Positions 10,301 to 21,360 of a DNA stretch of 64,000 bases are shown here, piece by piece; within the stretch, counting starts at the first letter, position 1, and each line of letters starts with the position of its first letter. Location: positions 15,297,501 through 15,361,500 of the forward strand of contig JAWQUS010000008.1 in the NCBI GenBank assembly GCA_036365455.1, in the 5' to 3' direction. The notes beneath the pieces were generated by a model. It was not told the DNA's origin and searched no databases. It worked only from the letters and a program-made list of their open reading frames with translations. The position numbers and the translations under genes were made by a program. This DNA is from Macrosoma leucophasiata. Lineage: Eukaryota; Arthropoda; Insecta; Lepidoptera; Hedylidae.

Positions 10301-13300
10301 GTAAGTACTTTTACCTTATCTAATTAAGTTTATGGGTGTTCAGGAATTTGCTTATGATGATCTATTCAAACTTGAAAAGTTTCTTCTTATAAATTTGCGA
10401 CATTCTAAGAATTTCTGTAACGAACCCGTGTCTTGCAAGTTTTATGACAAAGTGTTACTTATTATTAGTATTATTTATTAGTAATTATTGGTTCAGAATT
10501 AAATTAGGTATTATTTTAACCTTCATTGCTATTTAATGTCCTCTCTTAGTTCTCCTATACATTCCCCAGGGATTCTACATGCCTAATTTCATCTTTCTAA
10601 GGCCTTTTAAAAGCTATGTATGACTATCAGGCATTCAGACACACAACCATTCAATGGAAGAGTTTTATAAATATTGATTGTCTCTTCTTTGTGACTTGGT
10701 ATGGTAGTGAACAGTAGAGCAATGGTAGACATTTTATGAAAGCAGTATTGTGACTGTCTAAAATACTATCCCCCTTATTCATAAACGTATTATAGCTCTC
10801 TCCTTTGTCTTTTTCTATCCTGCACATTTGATAATGCAACTGACAAAGACAAAGCATTTTCTAGCTAAAACGCATCTAATGTATGTTTATGAATATATAG
10901 GGGGTTAGTCTACTTATATACATTTACACATTACATTATTGTCATCCAAATAAACTAGCCGCACATTTAATGAATAATTCAATATTTAAACATCTGAAAA
11001 GAAAGTGCCCTCTAGATCTATTAAAAGGAACAAACAATAATGTATAATATACTTCATTAACAAATAAGGGCACATGTCGCTGGACTGATCGCCCACCATG
11101 ACAACTACTAAATTTCATAACCGTTTGCTGAATGTTCCATACAGAACAGATTGCAATATAGATATACATCTAAAAAAAAAACATATACACACTGCTAACT
11201 TATGAAACTGCTTGTGGTCTGATACTGATTATACTGTTGCTTGTACTGTTCTAGCCATTGCATCATGTTAGAATAAAAAAGCCATGAATACCCATTATAG
11301 CAATGGTTTATGCTCAACCATGTTTTAACAGGTGTTCATTGCTATTATTGAGTTGTTCATCATATGAAGCTGTGCGTTGTTTTAAATATTTTTGCTACAC
11401 TGAACAGGATCATTGTTAGGAGCAAAATTTGCTTAAAACCAATCTGTAACTAGAAAGAAAGAAAACATTTTTGAGTCTGTTATTAGATGTCCTACACCTC
11501 ACAACAAATTTGCTTAAAGTTATACCAAACTAAATGCAGATACAAGGAAAAAAAAAGTTCTAAAATGTCTTGTCCTCAGTATGAAGTTTAACTTATTCTA
11601 GTATGAAGTTTAATTTTCTGTGCATTGCGTTACATGCGAAAGTAGTAGTAGAGCATATGATTGATAAAATGTATTTTTTAATTATTATTGAACTATAATG
11701 ATATTTTATCGTCAAATATCAATAGAAAAGACAAATCTGCTGAAAAAATAATCTCAGAAACCAAAGATTTGCCTGAATTGTTTTTTGCTTATCCTTCAGA
11801 TTGGGAGTTTTGCTACAATCTCTTAATTTTACTTTTATTTATGTAATGAAAGTGGCAAACAAGCATGCAGTTCACGTTGATGTTAAGTGAAGACTGCAGC
11901 CTATAGACATCCACATAAAGACCAAAGGTCTAAATGCAGATGCAGCCACCCCTGAGACCTTGGTTATTATGGCTCTGTGATAGTTATTACGGGGCCATGC
12001 ATTACGATCTAACTGGAACATGATAGCACTGAACACTACCATTTATCGGCAGATAAATTAAGTAATCTGGTGGTGCCTACACTCTCGAGCTTCTACACTG
12101 GAACTCTACCACCAGTACTGTTATTATTACAAATAAAAAATATATCTGGTGTGTTTTGTGTATTATTTATTCCTTTGCTTAAAATGTACCTTGTTTATGT
12201 TCATTAATTATCTTGATCTGCTTTGTAGTGCTGCTGCAATTTAGTTTATTTATAAAATGTATTTGCAAAGTGCCCTTTATTTCAATTTAAAATTATAATG
12301 TTTAATTGTCTATGCAATTCATTGGCAATGTTTTAAATTGATCCATTTAATCTTATACAGTTTGGTTTTGTAAATTAATAGCCACCATTTTATAGCACTG
12401 CGATTTCCTAAAAAAAAACTTTAATTTATGATTTAGTAGTTATTTTATTAAAAATATAAACAATATTTTTTTGTTGTTTAAATTTTTTACCTCTTGTTTC
12501 CTTCTCCATTTATAAACAGTAAAAATAAAGTCTTGAGATATTAAAGTATACAAAAGATAATTCATACAAAATATTTTATAAATAAAAGCTGCCAAAAATT
12601 GGATGATAACATTTGATTTCGATTTAAAAAATATCTTTATTCCATCAAATAATTTAAAAGTAAGCATTGTATTAGATATATATATTTTTCTGACAGCTTG
12701 AAGACATCATTGCTGCGATGGAAACCAGACTATGATTCAGCAGCTGATGAATATAGTCAGGCAGGTCAGTTACGACTTCTAACCATTATTATAATATTGA
12801 TTACACCACTCTACATAAAAAAAAATGTCTTTGTCCTTACATTCTTTTGTGATTTTTTTCATTGACTATCTTTTAAAATAAATGAAAATACCCACATTTC
12901 TTAATAAGTTTGCTTTTGTGGCAGTAATCCATTTTCTTCAGTTATTTTTGCAAAAAAATAAATAAAAGGACATGATGCTTTTAAAAATACCGGGCAATGT
13001 TAAAATGGCGTAACTATCACACAGAATCTACTGATGTTACCAATGTGATAAAATAACAATTAACTGTTTTTAGAAGACTCAAAATTATTTAAATGTCATC
13101 TAGAAAGTGTAAAGTTGAAGATTATCGAGAGCTAGTGATAACATGTTAGAAGATTTTAAATATATGGGCTGCAGAATTTCTTTATAAGTACAATGCTGCA
13201 TACTCATTTTCATAAATTTAAAAACGATATGGGGTATTCAGAATAATAAGAAGAATGCTTTCATGAAGACATTGTGGACTTCTGACGTCGTTATCAGAGC

Positions 13301-16300
13301 CAATTTAATTAAAATATGATGGGAATTTTGGTGATCCAAAGCTCTCATGAACATGAAAGAAATGTAGGTAATAGGGTTCACTAAAGCAAACTTTTTCAAG
13401 CTTCTTTTTTTCGTTTTAATTATCGATATTTCATATTCTCTTGTGATAGCATCAGTGGCGTACCGTGCCTTGGCGGGGCTCCGTATAAAAATTTGTTTAG
13501 GGGCCCTTATTAAGGGTCAAGTATTTGGAACGCGTGAACAAAAAAAAAACGACTTTGGCCCTGTGTAGGTACTCTCTAAGATTCTCTCTAAGTTCCCCAA
13601 AGCCCGGGAGCCCCGTATAATTGATACCGCATATACAACGGTAGCTACGCCCCTGGATAGCAGGTTAGTGTGTAGCAGTAGTTATCACTACTGCCACACA
13701 CTGGGGTCCTCCCCGGTTAGTTCTCCGGGTTAGAGTGGTAATTGCTACTTTGATTTTTCCATTCTCTGGCATTTTCCTCGTGCTACCCCATGCTGTTTGG
13801 TGATGTCCCCGAAATTGTCAACAGGCTCGTTACGTCATCTGTTTTATGTTTTTTATAGAAGTAGGCGGCTCGCACTTCACCAGGCAAAGACGAGCGCAAA
13901 GGGCTGTCAGCTTAAATAAATTTACACAACTGACTAAGGGAGACCACTGCGGGTCTGACCCTCGGCTTTTGGTGTTGTGGAGGGACACATAAGACATGCG
14001 ATTAGAGGCGGAGCGGCGCTCTAGTCATCGGTTGGTAGGAGCAGGGATAACGACCATGCGGGTCGTGTTAGGGTCGGAATCCCTGTTGCATGGCACAAAA
14101 CGTACCAGTACGCGCAGAACTTGAATACGTCCATGAAGTTAGTTACATGTCGCTGCGAAGATGAAGGCGATTTTATGGTATAGAAGAGATACGCGAGGTG
14201 GAAAATGTGACAGTAGTTCGCTTTCATTAGGCCAACATCGAAACTCTCTTTCTATCTGAGGATCGTTGCGTGCTAAGAGATTTGCGCAATGTTTACGCAG
14301 ACCATTTCACTCTTCAATTTCAGTATACTGTGACGGGCGAACTGTGGGTGTTTGTATATGTATTCTTGAATACATGTATGTATAGTATCTATCAAGAAAT
14401 TGCACACCGACCATCGGCTTATTTCTTTCGCAACTTACCTATGTGATGTTTGTTGACCATTTTGGTCATGTTTTGACTAATACCGGACTCGTTGCTTACG
14501 TAGGCTGCACACAGCAGCAGAGATAACGCTCTACGAAGTGGAAACTAGCCGATTGTCTCTTTCGTAGGCTCGATGTGCAATATTTTTTGCTGGCTTTCCT
14601 ATACTCCTTTGGGTGACGTTACCGTTTTTTGATTATTTAAATTTAGCAATGCTATTAATTTTGTAACATTGCAGCACAGTGCTATCGCATAGCCAGGGAT
14701 TTAAAGAGTTCTAAGGAATGTCACATAAAAGCGTCAGAGCTGTACAAGAAGAACCGTTCCTTCTTTCATGCGGGCAAGGCTTTGGAAAACGCTATCATAG
14801 TTAGTAAGGAAATATCAACAGCAGATGAGGTAATATTTAGGATAAGCAAGAAATTAGTATTATTTCCATAATTATACGTTTTTTACTGTTTCTTATATTT
14901 TGTAGATTTATACATTGGCCTGTGACTCCAGCAGCTTATATCAACAGCATGGTTCTGGCGATTCAGGCGCCGGAGTGCTCGATAAAGCAGCTAAAATACT
15001 TGAGGAGAATTCGCCCGAGTTAGCTGTTAAGTTGTTCCAACAGGCGGCAGAAGTATCCGCTGTAAGTGGATTATTACGAGAAATCAATTTGTTGTGAAAT
15101 ATTCGTAATCGTTGTTTTGCTTATTAATTAACATAGCTTATTTAAAAAGTGACGGTTGAGCACTGCATACATAATTATTTGTTTTATTTTGCAGATTGAG
15201 AGCAGTCAGCATCAAGGATCTGAATATATTAGCAAGTCTTCTAGAATTCTGGTTAAACTTCAACGGTATGTTAGCGTAGATACAGAACTAAAATTATATT
15301 TTTTTAGTTCTTATTGAGGAAAATTCAGTATATTTACAATATGATTAATCGAAAATTTAGCTGTTAATAATTTTGTGGGTTAAAATAATCCTATTATTGT
15401 GCATTCCTTATTTGCAAATCATTTTATACCTTACTAACTTGTTGTACTTTTAGGTTTGACGAGGCGGTGGATAGTCTACGTCGCGAGATAGGCTACCACC
15501 AGGAGGCGGGCAACACGAGCGCGGTGGGGAGGTTGACTGTGGCCATTGTCCTCGTCCAGCTGGCTAGGGGCGACGCCGTGGCTGCTGAGAAGGCATATAA
15601 GGTATCTCTGTTTATATTGATAACTAGCGGCCCGCCCCGGCTTCGCACGGTTTCTGTGTTACGTACCCTCTCCTATTCATCTTAGCGTGATGTTATATAG
15701 CCTAAAAAGTCTTCCTCGATAAATGGGCTATGTAACACAGAAGATATTTTTTTTTTCAAATTGGACCCGTATTTCTTGAGATAAGCGCGTCCAATCAAAC
15801 AAACAAACAACCTCAGAATGAAATAATGTGTCAAAGGTTTGATAGATAGGGACTATTTGTATGGGAAAATTTTATTGTAGTGTTTACTGTTTCCCTTCAA
15901 TTTTTTCATATTTTCTTACCTTTTAACTGCCTCGGTAGCCTAGTGGTAGCAGGGCACTACTACTACGCTGAAGTCCTGGGTTCGATTCCCGGGTCGTGGG
16001 TTATCAGAGATAATGGTGAAAAGTCCTTTATATCTGCTTCTATTGGGATTTTTCCATTTTCTGGAAATTTCCCAGTACCTCGAAGTTGGGTTATGTGCCC
16101 GAAGATGTCAACAAGCTCGCCACCTCTTACATGGGCCAAAACGTAACCGGCGAATCGTGGGTGTTTGCATGTATGTTTGAATGCATGCATTTGCCTCTGC
16201 CTACCTCTTCGGGGATTACAGACGTAAAGTTACGTTTTCTTACCTTTTAAACCTTCCCTGGACTTCCAAAAATCATTCAAAACCAAATTTTGCCAGGTCC

Positions 16301-17971
16301 ATCGGTCCAGCCGTTCTCGAGTTTTAGCGAGACTAACGAACAGCAATAGATTTTTATTTATATGGATATGACACTAGAAAGGCCATTTTAGTATACCATT
16401 TGCCGGGACCCATCCACCAATCAAAGCGACTGAAGGAGCTCGACGTCATCGCTGGTGGAAGGGTCTCGAAGTTTTCGTCAATTCACTTGCTTAACTTACC
16501 TTCAACTAGAATTACCCGACCTCTGCGCCTTTCTTTGTTTAGTTTTTAGAAATGCCATGAGCACGCGACTTTGCCTCCACAAAGTGGTGTCACTTCGACA
16601 CTAATTCCTAGCCTAATGGCCTATTCGAATAAAATAATGGAATGATTGCTAACGTGATTGAAATAAGGTCGAAACTCATTTCTCCACGAAAAAAATCTTT
16701 TATTAAGCCATGTCGTGCCGCGTTGTCAAAGAGCGCTGGCCTTAATGCGCCATTGGAGCGCCACTACCACCATTGTTAAGCAATCTGTAAATTCTCAAAA
16801 CAGGAATGGGGTAATAATTGCGAGGCGCCCGAAATGCAGACACTGGAGGATCTGCTGCAAGCCTACGACGAAGAGGACAGGGATGCGGCCAAGAGAGCCT
16901 TGTCCTCCCCGTTCATACGCAGTATGGACGTAGAGTACGCGAGGCTAGCGGGTGCCATCCCCCTACCGGAGGGCATAGACCCTGCGCCGAAAGCCAGCGT
17001 CAGGGAAAACGCCGCGCCTTCCTATGTTAGCGCCAATGCTGCCAAAAATGCTGAGGTAGATTATCTTACAGTTTCCCAGTTCTTAGAGCAGAACTGCAGC
17101 ATCTTCTTCAGGTCTGAGATAACTAAAAGGTAGTAAGTAGAAACTGAAACAATTGCTGTAAGCCGAATAGGAGAATAATGCTGAGGTTTTTTTATGTTAT
17201 TGAAGTGGCAAACAAGCATGAAGTTCACATTGATGTTAAGTGATGACTGCAGCCTATAGACACCCACACAAAGACCAGATGTAATAAAGGCAGACGAGTT
17301 GCCACCCCTGAGACCTCAGTTATTATTTATTTATTCACACTTTAATGCACACAGCATATAAGGCGGGCTTAATGCCACAAGGCTTTCTCTGACAGCCAAC
17401 CTTTGGGTAGTGGAACAGCATTGTGGGAAGAGTAAAAAGAAAAACTTAAAAAAAAATAACTATCGTTACTGCGATCAGCAATCCGCTTGCCAAGCATGGC
17501 GATTATGATATATTCTCCCCTAATGACTTACAACGACGTATGTCTTTGCGAAAGGCGTCTAGCAGTGGACGTCTATCGGCTGTAGTGTTGAAGACACAAA
17601 CTTTGTGTGAAGGTTCACCACCTTTTTTCCCGTAATGTATGGTCGCCAAGTCACTCAAAGCACGGGCTCGCTCCTTTTGTGCATTATTCCTATACAATAA
17701 CGTATAGTTGTACCTCATTAAAGCTTTCGTACACAAAATATTTTTTTTAAATATCACGCTTACTGACTTTTACGATTCCAGATGTAATAAAAAACAAAAG
17801 AAAGCTCTATATGTAAAAAGAATCTAATATTATTGTACGTTTACCAATGTTAACAATCATATTTTTCAGCATGCATATGATGGAGATAGATATCAGAATT
17901 CCTTCAGCGGCCAAGACTCTACATTTGTGCAGCACGAGAGGAAAGCCGATGACGAAGATGGTCTGTGCTAA
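10248..17971 (+). CDS. NAPG: Gamma-soluble NSF attachment protein (gamma-SNAP), 8 exons
   Basis: Adaptor that links assembled SNARE complexes to the ATPase NSF so they can be taken apart after membrane fusion; cytosolic, peripheral on membranes. Coding exons: 10248-10300, 12697-12764, 14675-14829, 14906-15061, 15195-15265, 15454-15601, 16804-17055, 17870-17971. All junctions are GT/AG and in phase, giving 334 residues, close to the family length of just over 300. Diagnostic stretches are YDSAADEYSQAA near residue 33, FHAGKALENA near 75, YQQHGSGDSG in the fourth exon, RFDEAVDSLRREIGYH near 168, LEDLLQAYDEED near 230, and an acidic tail ending GLC, the gamma-SNAP terminus. The helical-repeat (TPR-like) sheet is complete. 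The start is the only ATG before the conserved HCKAAEKF helix. Introns 1, 2, 6 and 7 carry transposon insertions; the exons are intact. Confidence 0.93.
10770..10904. mobile_element. TTATTCATAAACG MITE, copy 2 (gamma-SNAP intron 1)
   Basis: CCCCCTTATTCATAAACGTA at the left and a mirrored GTATGTTTATGAATATATAG then GGGG at the right. Inner CTTTGTCTTTTTCTATCCTG / GACAAAGACAAAGCATTTT arms as in copies 1 and 3. Confidence 0.8.
11835..12117 (-). repeat. Family B interspersed repeat (gamma-SNAP intron 1)
   Basis: Nearly full copy in minus orientation: GGCAAACAAGCATGCAGTTC at the left, ACTGCAGCCTATAGACATCC, ACACTACCATTTATCGGCAG, and GGAACTCTACCACCAGTA at the right end. Confidence 0.75.
12697..12764 (+). 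CDS. NAPG: gamma-SNAP exon 2
   Basis: Encodes LKTSLLRWKPDYDSAADEYS, the most conserved N-terminal helix pair. Acceptor TTTTCTGACAG, donor GTCAGT. Confidence 0.92.
13453..13655. mobile_element. hAT-type MITE (gamma-SNAP intron 2)
   Basis: 203 bp with imperfect terminal inverted repeats: CAGTGGCGTACCG at the left, GTAGCTACGCCCCTG at the right. It is flanked by 8 bp duplications GATAGCAT and GATAGCAG, one mismatch apart. An 8 bp target duplication with CAG..CTG ends is the hAT superfamily signature. No transposase. Confidence 0.75.
13700..13850 (+). repeat. Family A SINE fragment (gamma-SNAP intron 2)
   Basis: Partial, diverged copy with TTTTTCCATTCTCTGGCATT and GTCAACAGGCTCG, the middle part of the SINE. 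The tRNA head is missing or unrecognisable. Confidence 0.55.
14410..14600 (-). repeat. Family F interspersed repeat fragment (gamma-SNAP intron 2)
   Basis: CAGCAGAGATAACGCTCTAC, AACTAGCCGATTGTCTCTTT and TGTTGACCATTTTGGTCA match the inverse of 38440-38990, and the copy at 56370-56535. Unclassified. Confidence 0.65.
14675..14829 (+). CDS. NAPG: gamma-SNAP exon 3
   Basis: Residues 41-92: QCYRIARDLKSSKECHIKAS then ELYKKNRSFFHAGKALENAI. Acceptor ACATTGCAG, donor GTAATA. Confidence 0.93.
14906..15061 (+). CDS. NAPG: gamma-SNAP exon 4
   Basis: Residues 93-144: IYTLACDSSSLYQQHGSGDS, then LDKAAKILEENSPELAVKLF. The DKAAKILEE helix is a family hallmark. Acceptor TTTTGTAG, donor GTAAGT. Confidence 0.94.
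15195..15265 (+). CDS. NAPG: gamma-SNAP exon 5
   Basis: Residues 145-168: IESSQHQGSEYISKSSRILV then KLQ. Acceptor TTTTGCAG, donor GTATGT. Confidence 0.9.
15454..15601 (+). CDS. NAPG: gamma-SNAP exon 6
   Basis: Residues 168-217: RFDEAVDSLRREIGYHQEAG then TVAIVLVQLARGDAVAAEKA. More GC-rich than its surroundings. Donor GTATCT. Confidence 0.94.
15624..16366 (-). mobile_element. Non-autonomous Helitron interrupted by a SINE (gamma-SNAP intron 6)
   Basis: The plus-strand left edge reads A then CTAGCGGCCCGCCCCGGCTT, the complement of a Helitron 3' end (GC-rich hairpin, CTAG, then T). The right edge reads ATTTATATGGA then T, the complement of a TCTATATA-type 5' end preceded by A. Insertion between A and T is characteristic of Helitrons. 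Body text CTAACGAACAGCAATAGATT and CTGGACTTCCAAAAATCATT is shared with 28340-28594. No coding capacity; a SINE splits it at 15927. Confidence 0.75.
15927..16234 (+). mobile_element. Family A tRNA-headed SINE with perfect 16 bp target duplication
   Basis: Flanked by perfect direct repeats TTTTCTTACCTTTTAA at 15911-15926 and 16235-16250, which define the ends exactly (308 bp). The head reads CTGCCTCGGTAGCCTAGTGG (A-box-like) and GGTTCGATTCCCGGG (B-box-like). The tail reads TCTTCGGGGATTACAGACGT, ending AAAGTTACG. The long duplication indicates target-primed reverse transcription. It landed inside the older Helitron. Its antisense frame is open for about 75 codons but is not a gene. Confidence 0.9.
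16804..17055 (+). CDS. NAPG: gamma-SNAP exon 7
   Basis: Residues 218-301: EWGNNCEAPEMQTLEDLLQA, then DAAKRALSSPFIRSMDVEYA and RLAGAIPLPEG. Acceptor TCTCAAAACAG, donor GTAGAT. An in-frame read-through past the donor exists but loses the conserved terminus. Confidence 0.92.
17189..17327 (-). repeat. Family B fragment (gamma-SNAP intron 7)
   Basis: GTGGCAAACAAGCATGAAGT, TTAAGTGATGACTGCAGCCT and CCACCCCTGAGACCTCAGTT; one half of the unit. Confidence 0.7.
17870..17971 (+). CDS. NAPG: gamma-SNAP exon 8 (terminal)
   Basis: Residues 302-334: HAYDGDRYQNSFSGQDSTFV then acidic ADDEDGLC and TAA. Acceptor ATATTTTTCAG. The GLC end after an acidic run is diagnostic for gamma-SNAP. AATAAA follows at 18044, a likely first poly-A signal. 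Confidence 0.9.
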   Translation, partial: HAYDGDRYQNSFSGQDSTFVQHERKADDEDGLC

Positions 17972-18692
17972 TTTTGCCAACTCTCCCAAGCTCCGTTTCA
18001 AAATTATCAATCTTATCTTAAAGCTTTAGATGTATGTGTACTAAATAAAAGTTGCATTTAATGTCTTCTGAATGATTTACTCTAGCATTTGTTTATATTG
18101 TATAAACTATATTCGAAATGAAATTCTTATATGTTTTGCTCAGGAATGAAAATAGGTAAGAGAGTATTTATATGATGAGAAAATTGCCATATTTTGAGGA
18201 TTTAATATTTGATGTAGGTTCACATATAGATGTTGTTGTGTATGTGTGATAATTGAGTGTATGGACATAAAAAATCAGATGGACGGATATAGTTTTGTGG
18301 ACATATTGTATGGTTATTATTACAAAGAACGACTTAGATGAGTTGGTACACAGAATTTACAAACGGCAGTCAATATTTTGCTACACAAAACTAGACCATT
18401 ACTTAAATTATAAATTATCGATTTCTTGTGAGGGATGAATACTATTGTTGTTTCTGAAATAGGTGTATGTTTGTCGAAATTAGTATTGGTCTTGTTGATT
18501 TGGGACAGTTGCATTTGTGTACTTGTTGCTATGGCTGAAAAGGTCATGTTATGTTATTAAATATCTTGCACTTCCCATGAAGCATAACAGTAAACAATAA
18601 GTATTCATGTTCAAAGTTTGCTTTGTTGCTTTATTCTCCTACGAACTGATAAATACTTGGATCAGGTTATCACATAGATTTCTTTGACTCGC
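17972..18692. other. 3' flank of gamma-SNAP
   Basis: AT-rich, no gene. AATAAA at about 18044 and further signals downstream (about 20445 and 20913) could end longer transcripts. Confidence 0.4.
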
Positions 18693-18838
18693 AGGCCTGT
18701 ATTAATAGACAGATCTCAGTCCTAGAACACGGCCTTAAGATTCCGTAGTAAGATCCGATTGGTAAGAAAAAACGTGATCTTAAAATCGTCTTAAAGACTG
18801 AGATCTATCTATTATACATATACTGTCTATATAAGGGC
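18693..18838. mobile_element. Inverted-repeat element (MITE-like)
   Basis: TAATAGACAGATCTCAGTC at 18703 is mirrored with one mismatch by GACTGAGATCTATCTATTA ending 18814. Weaker outer arms start GGCCTGTATT and end TATAAGGGCC. No coding capacity, no clear target duplication. Confidence 0.6.
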
Positions 18839-21182
18839 CTCATATTTCAAGATCTGTTATTGTTAGTCTATGTTAATACCTGGTTATTATTTTTAATTTA
18901 TAATGTACCACATTGATGTGACGGAACTGTTATTTTAAGTTCAATATTTATTATGTATTTGTATACGTACGAAAACAACGAAAGCTATCATTACATAATT
19001 ATGTTATGTATATTTATGTAAGATTGTAATTTTGTTAAAGACAAGTTATAATTAAGTAGACTTTGCATAAAATAATTTATTACAATCTTCTTTAGGTAAA
19101 TACTTACCTACTATAACACTTAACAATCCGCTAGATGAAAAACATTCCAATCAGATTTAAATGCATCTGTTTGACTTCAAAATATAAATACCTACTCTAG
19201 CTACTACTAACTGCACTAGATTCTTGGCATTGCAACTTTATTTGCTGAGTTAACAAATTTAAGAACGTCGCGCTTTTAAATCTCCCATTGTCAGATTGTT
19301 TATCTTTTTAATTTCTACTTCTATTTATAACTAAAAGATGAGGACACGTGTAGATAAACTGATGGGCGGTTTATTTATTTTATAATTTTGTAGAATCTTT
19401 CGTACGGGGTTTCAGAAATGGTTTTTTGAGTGAAGTGAATAAACGTGTAAGATAAGTATCTAATCCATATCGATTGACCGGTCGCCGAAGCTTAACATTT
19501 GAAAATGTATTCACTCATTTTAAATAAATGCCTTGAAATATTCAAGATGGTCTCAAGATAATATTCTAAAGTTGTTTAGAATATTATCTTGAGACCATCT
19601 TACAATATTTTGCTTCACAAAGAGAATATGCGTGTTTTGATTTTCACGGCATCTGGCATGCTACAATGTTGGTAAGCTGAGTATCCTCTTGCTATCATCT
19701 ATCATTTGCATATGCTGCAGTAAAGCTGATGACGAAAAAACAAACGTTTTGAAGTTCGAATTCGAAGTAATATTGTGATACTTGACTATTCGTCCGAGGT
19801 CGCGAACTCGTTGTCTTTTTTTTCATTTTTATAAATCTTTTTAGATAACTGTAATTATTTATTTGGATATGGAAAGACGAATATTACAGTATTTATTTCT
19901 ACTTGCAATGATGACGTTGCTGATGTCACTGATAAAATAAGAATTTGGTTTGGGTGAACCCTGTAGCACCCTGTAGAACCGATAGAACCATGGCAGCCCC
20001 TTATATTAAACAACCTGGTGATTTACTTGCAAAACGATTATATTGTCAAAACTTTATAAATGCTGTTATTTATATACTATGCTATTACTTTTACCGCTGC
20101 CTATTTCGTACTTTTTAATGTAATGGTATCGTAGTATACCCACCTAGTGTTAATATTGTTAAAATGTTTGTTATTTATTTAACCAAGGTAAATCTTACTC
20201 TGTTACCTACTATTGACTTCTTTTATGTGGGTAGTGCTTTATTTTATGGACCTACTACTTTAAATTATTTCAAGTTCTTGTATATTTTGTAAATATTATT
20301 AAAAGGAAATGTAAATTTTGATTCATATGTACTTATTTAAAATTTATTTGTATATAGAAATCTAGGACTGTACTATCAGGGAACTCGCCGCTTGACCTTG
20401 ATGTATGACGAGCACCTTACTTGTGCGGTGTCAGTATTACTACTTAAATAAAATCTTGATTGATTGTGGTTAAGCGGAAAGTTTCTTGATTATACTATTA
20501 TTATATTTTTTAAAATTTCCATTTATTTTCAAATTTGATGATTGTGTTAAGTGTTTTTAATGTATATTTTAAAGTTGGCATTCCAAGAGATAATATGTCA
20601 GTCAGATTAGAAAGAAATAGGAAGCCTGTAAGTAGATAAGTTGTAAAATTAATGTTATACCAGATACACATTACTTCGAATCAAAATAAATGTTCGCGTC
20701 ATCGTACTGTATGCAAAAAGAAGATATAAAAAGAAGGTAAATGAATATTTTACGTTGCGACTTGTTCACCTGAGTTGGTGTGTTTATGTAAATACATACA
20801 TATGTGTTTTAGCTCATAAGAGACAATTTAAAATGTCAATTTAGTATACACTTATAAAAATGTATTGCTTGTTTGATAAAATCACTAGTTATATTAATGT
20901 TCTTGTCACTGAATAAAATAGAATGCTATGGTACGAGTCTTCTTTTATTTGCTTGTTTACACTGGCTGATATTTTTGACTGGTAGATAAAGTAAAAAAAT
21001 ATTAATCTTGGTAATCTAGCGCCTGTGTAACATACTTAGTCCAACTGCGTAAACCAGGAGTAAAATTTTCTACATGTCGTACACATCTTCTGAGTTAGGT
21101 GTACCAGGAGTATTACTTTTCCGTTGTCCACCTATGTTCAACTGGTACACACTAGGTTAAACAAAATAAACTTACACTCACA
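18839..21182. other. Gene-less AT-rich stretch with a perfect hairpin
   Basis: No coding frame or classified repeat. The only strong structure is the perfect inverted repeat at 19544-19601. Confidence 0.5.
19544..19601. repeat. Perfect 27 bp-arm hairpin
   Basis: Left arm 19544-19570 begins AAGATGGTCTCAAGATAATA, the loop is GTTG (19571-19574), and the right arm 19575-19601 is its exact complement. Imperfect pairing extends the stem outward through AAATATT on both sides. It could be a small-RNA hairpin or the remains of a palindromic transposon. Confidence 0.8.
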
Positions 21183-21360
21183 GCCCCACACTAGGTTTTA
21201 ACCTGTGTCGTGGGTGCCGTTGTACACACACAACACAACATACACAAACATCCGAAACCGAAATATCTGTAGGCCATACAAACATTTATCCAGGTGCGGG
21301 GATCGAACCCGCGACAATTGGAATCAAACGGTCGTCTCACTCTAAACGGGTCGTCACAGG
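21183..21360 (-). mobile_element. Family D tRNA-headed SINE
   Basis: In minus orientation it reads GAGACGACCGTTTGATTCC, then GTCGCGGGTTCGATCCCCGC (B-box), then GTATGGCCTACAGATATTTC and TAGTGTGGGG at the 3' end. Same family as 41479-41695. Confidence 0.7.

Noticed and set aside
15963..16190. 75-codon minus-strand frame, matched by an equally long homologous frame at 60474-60701
   Set aside because: Both are antisense readings of Family A SINE copies. The similarity reflects the repeat, not a conserved protein.
17503..17757. 84-codon minus-strand frame in gamma-SNAP intron 7
   Set aside because: Contains TADRRPLLDAFRKDIRR-like text that may be repeat-derived, but too little to assign a family.
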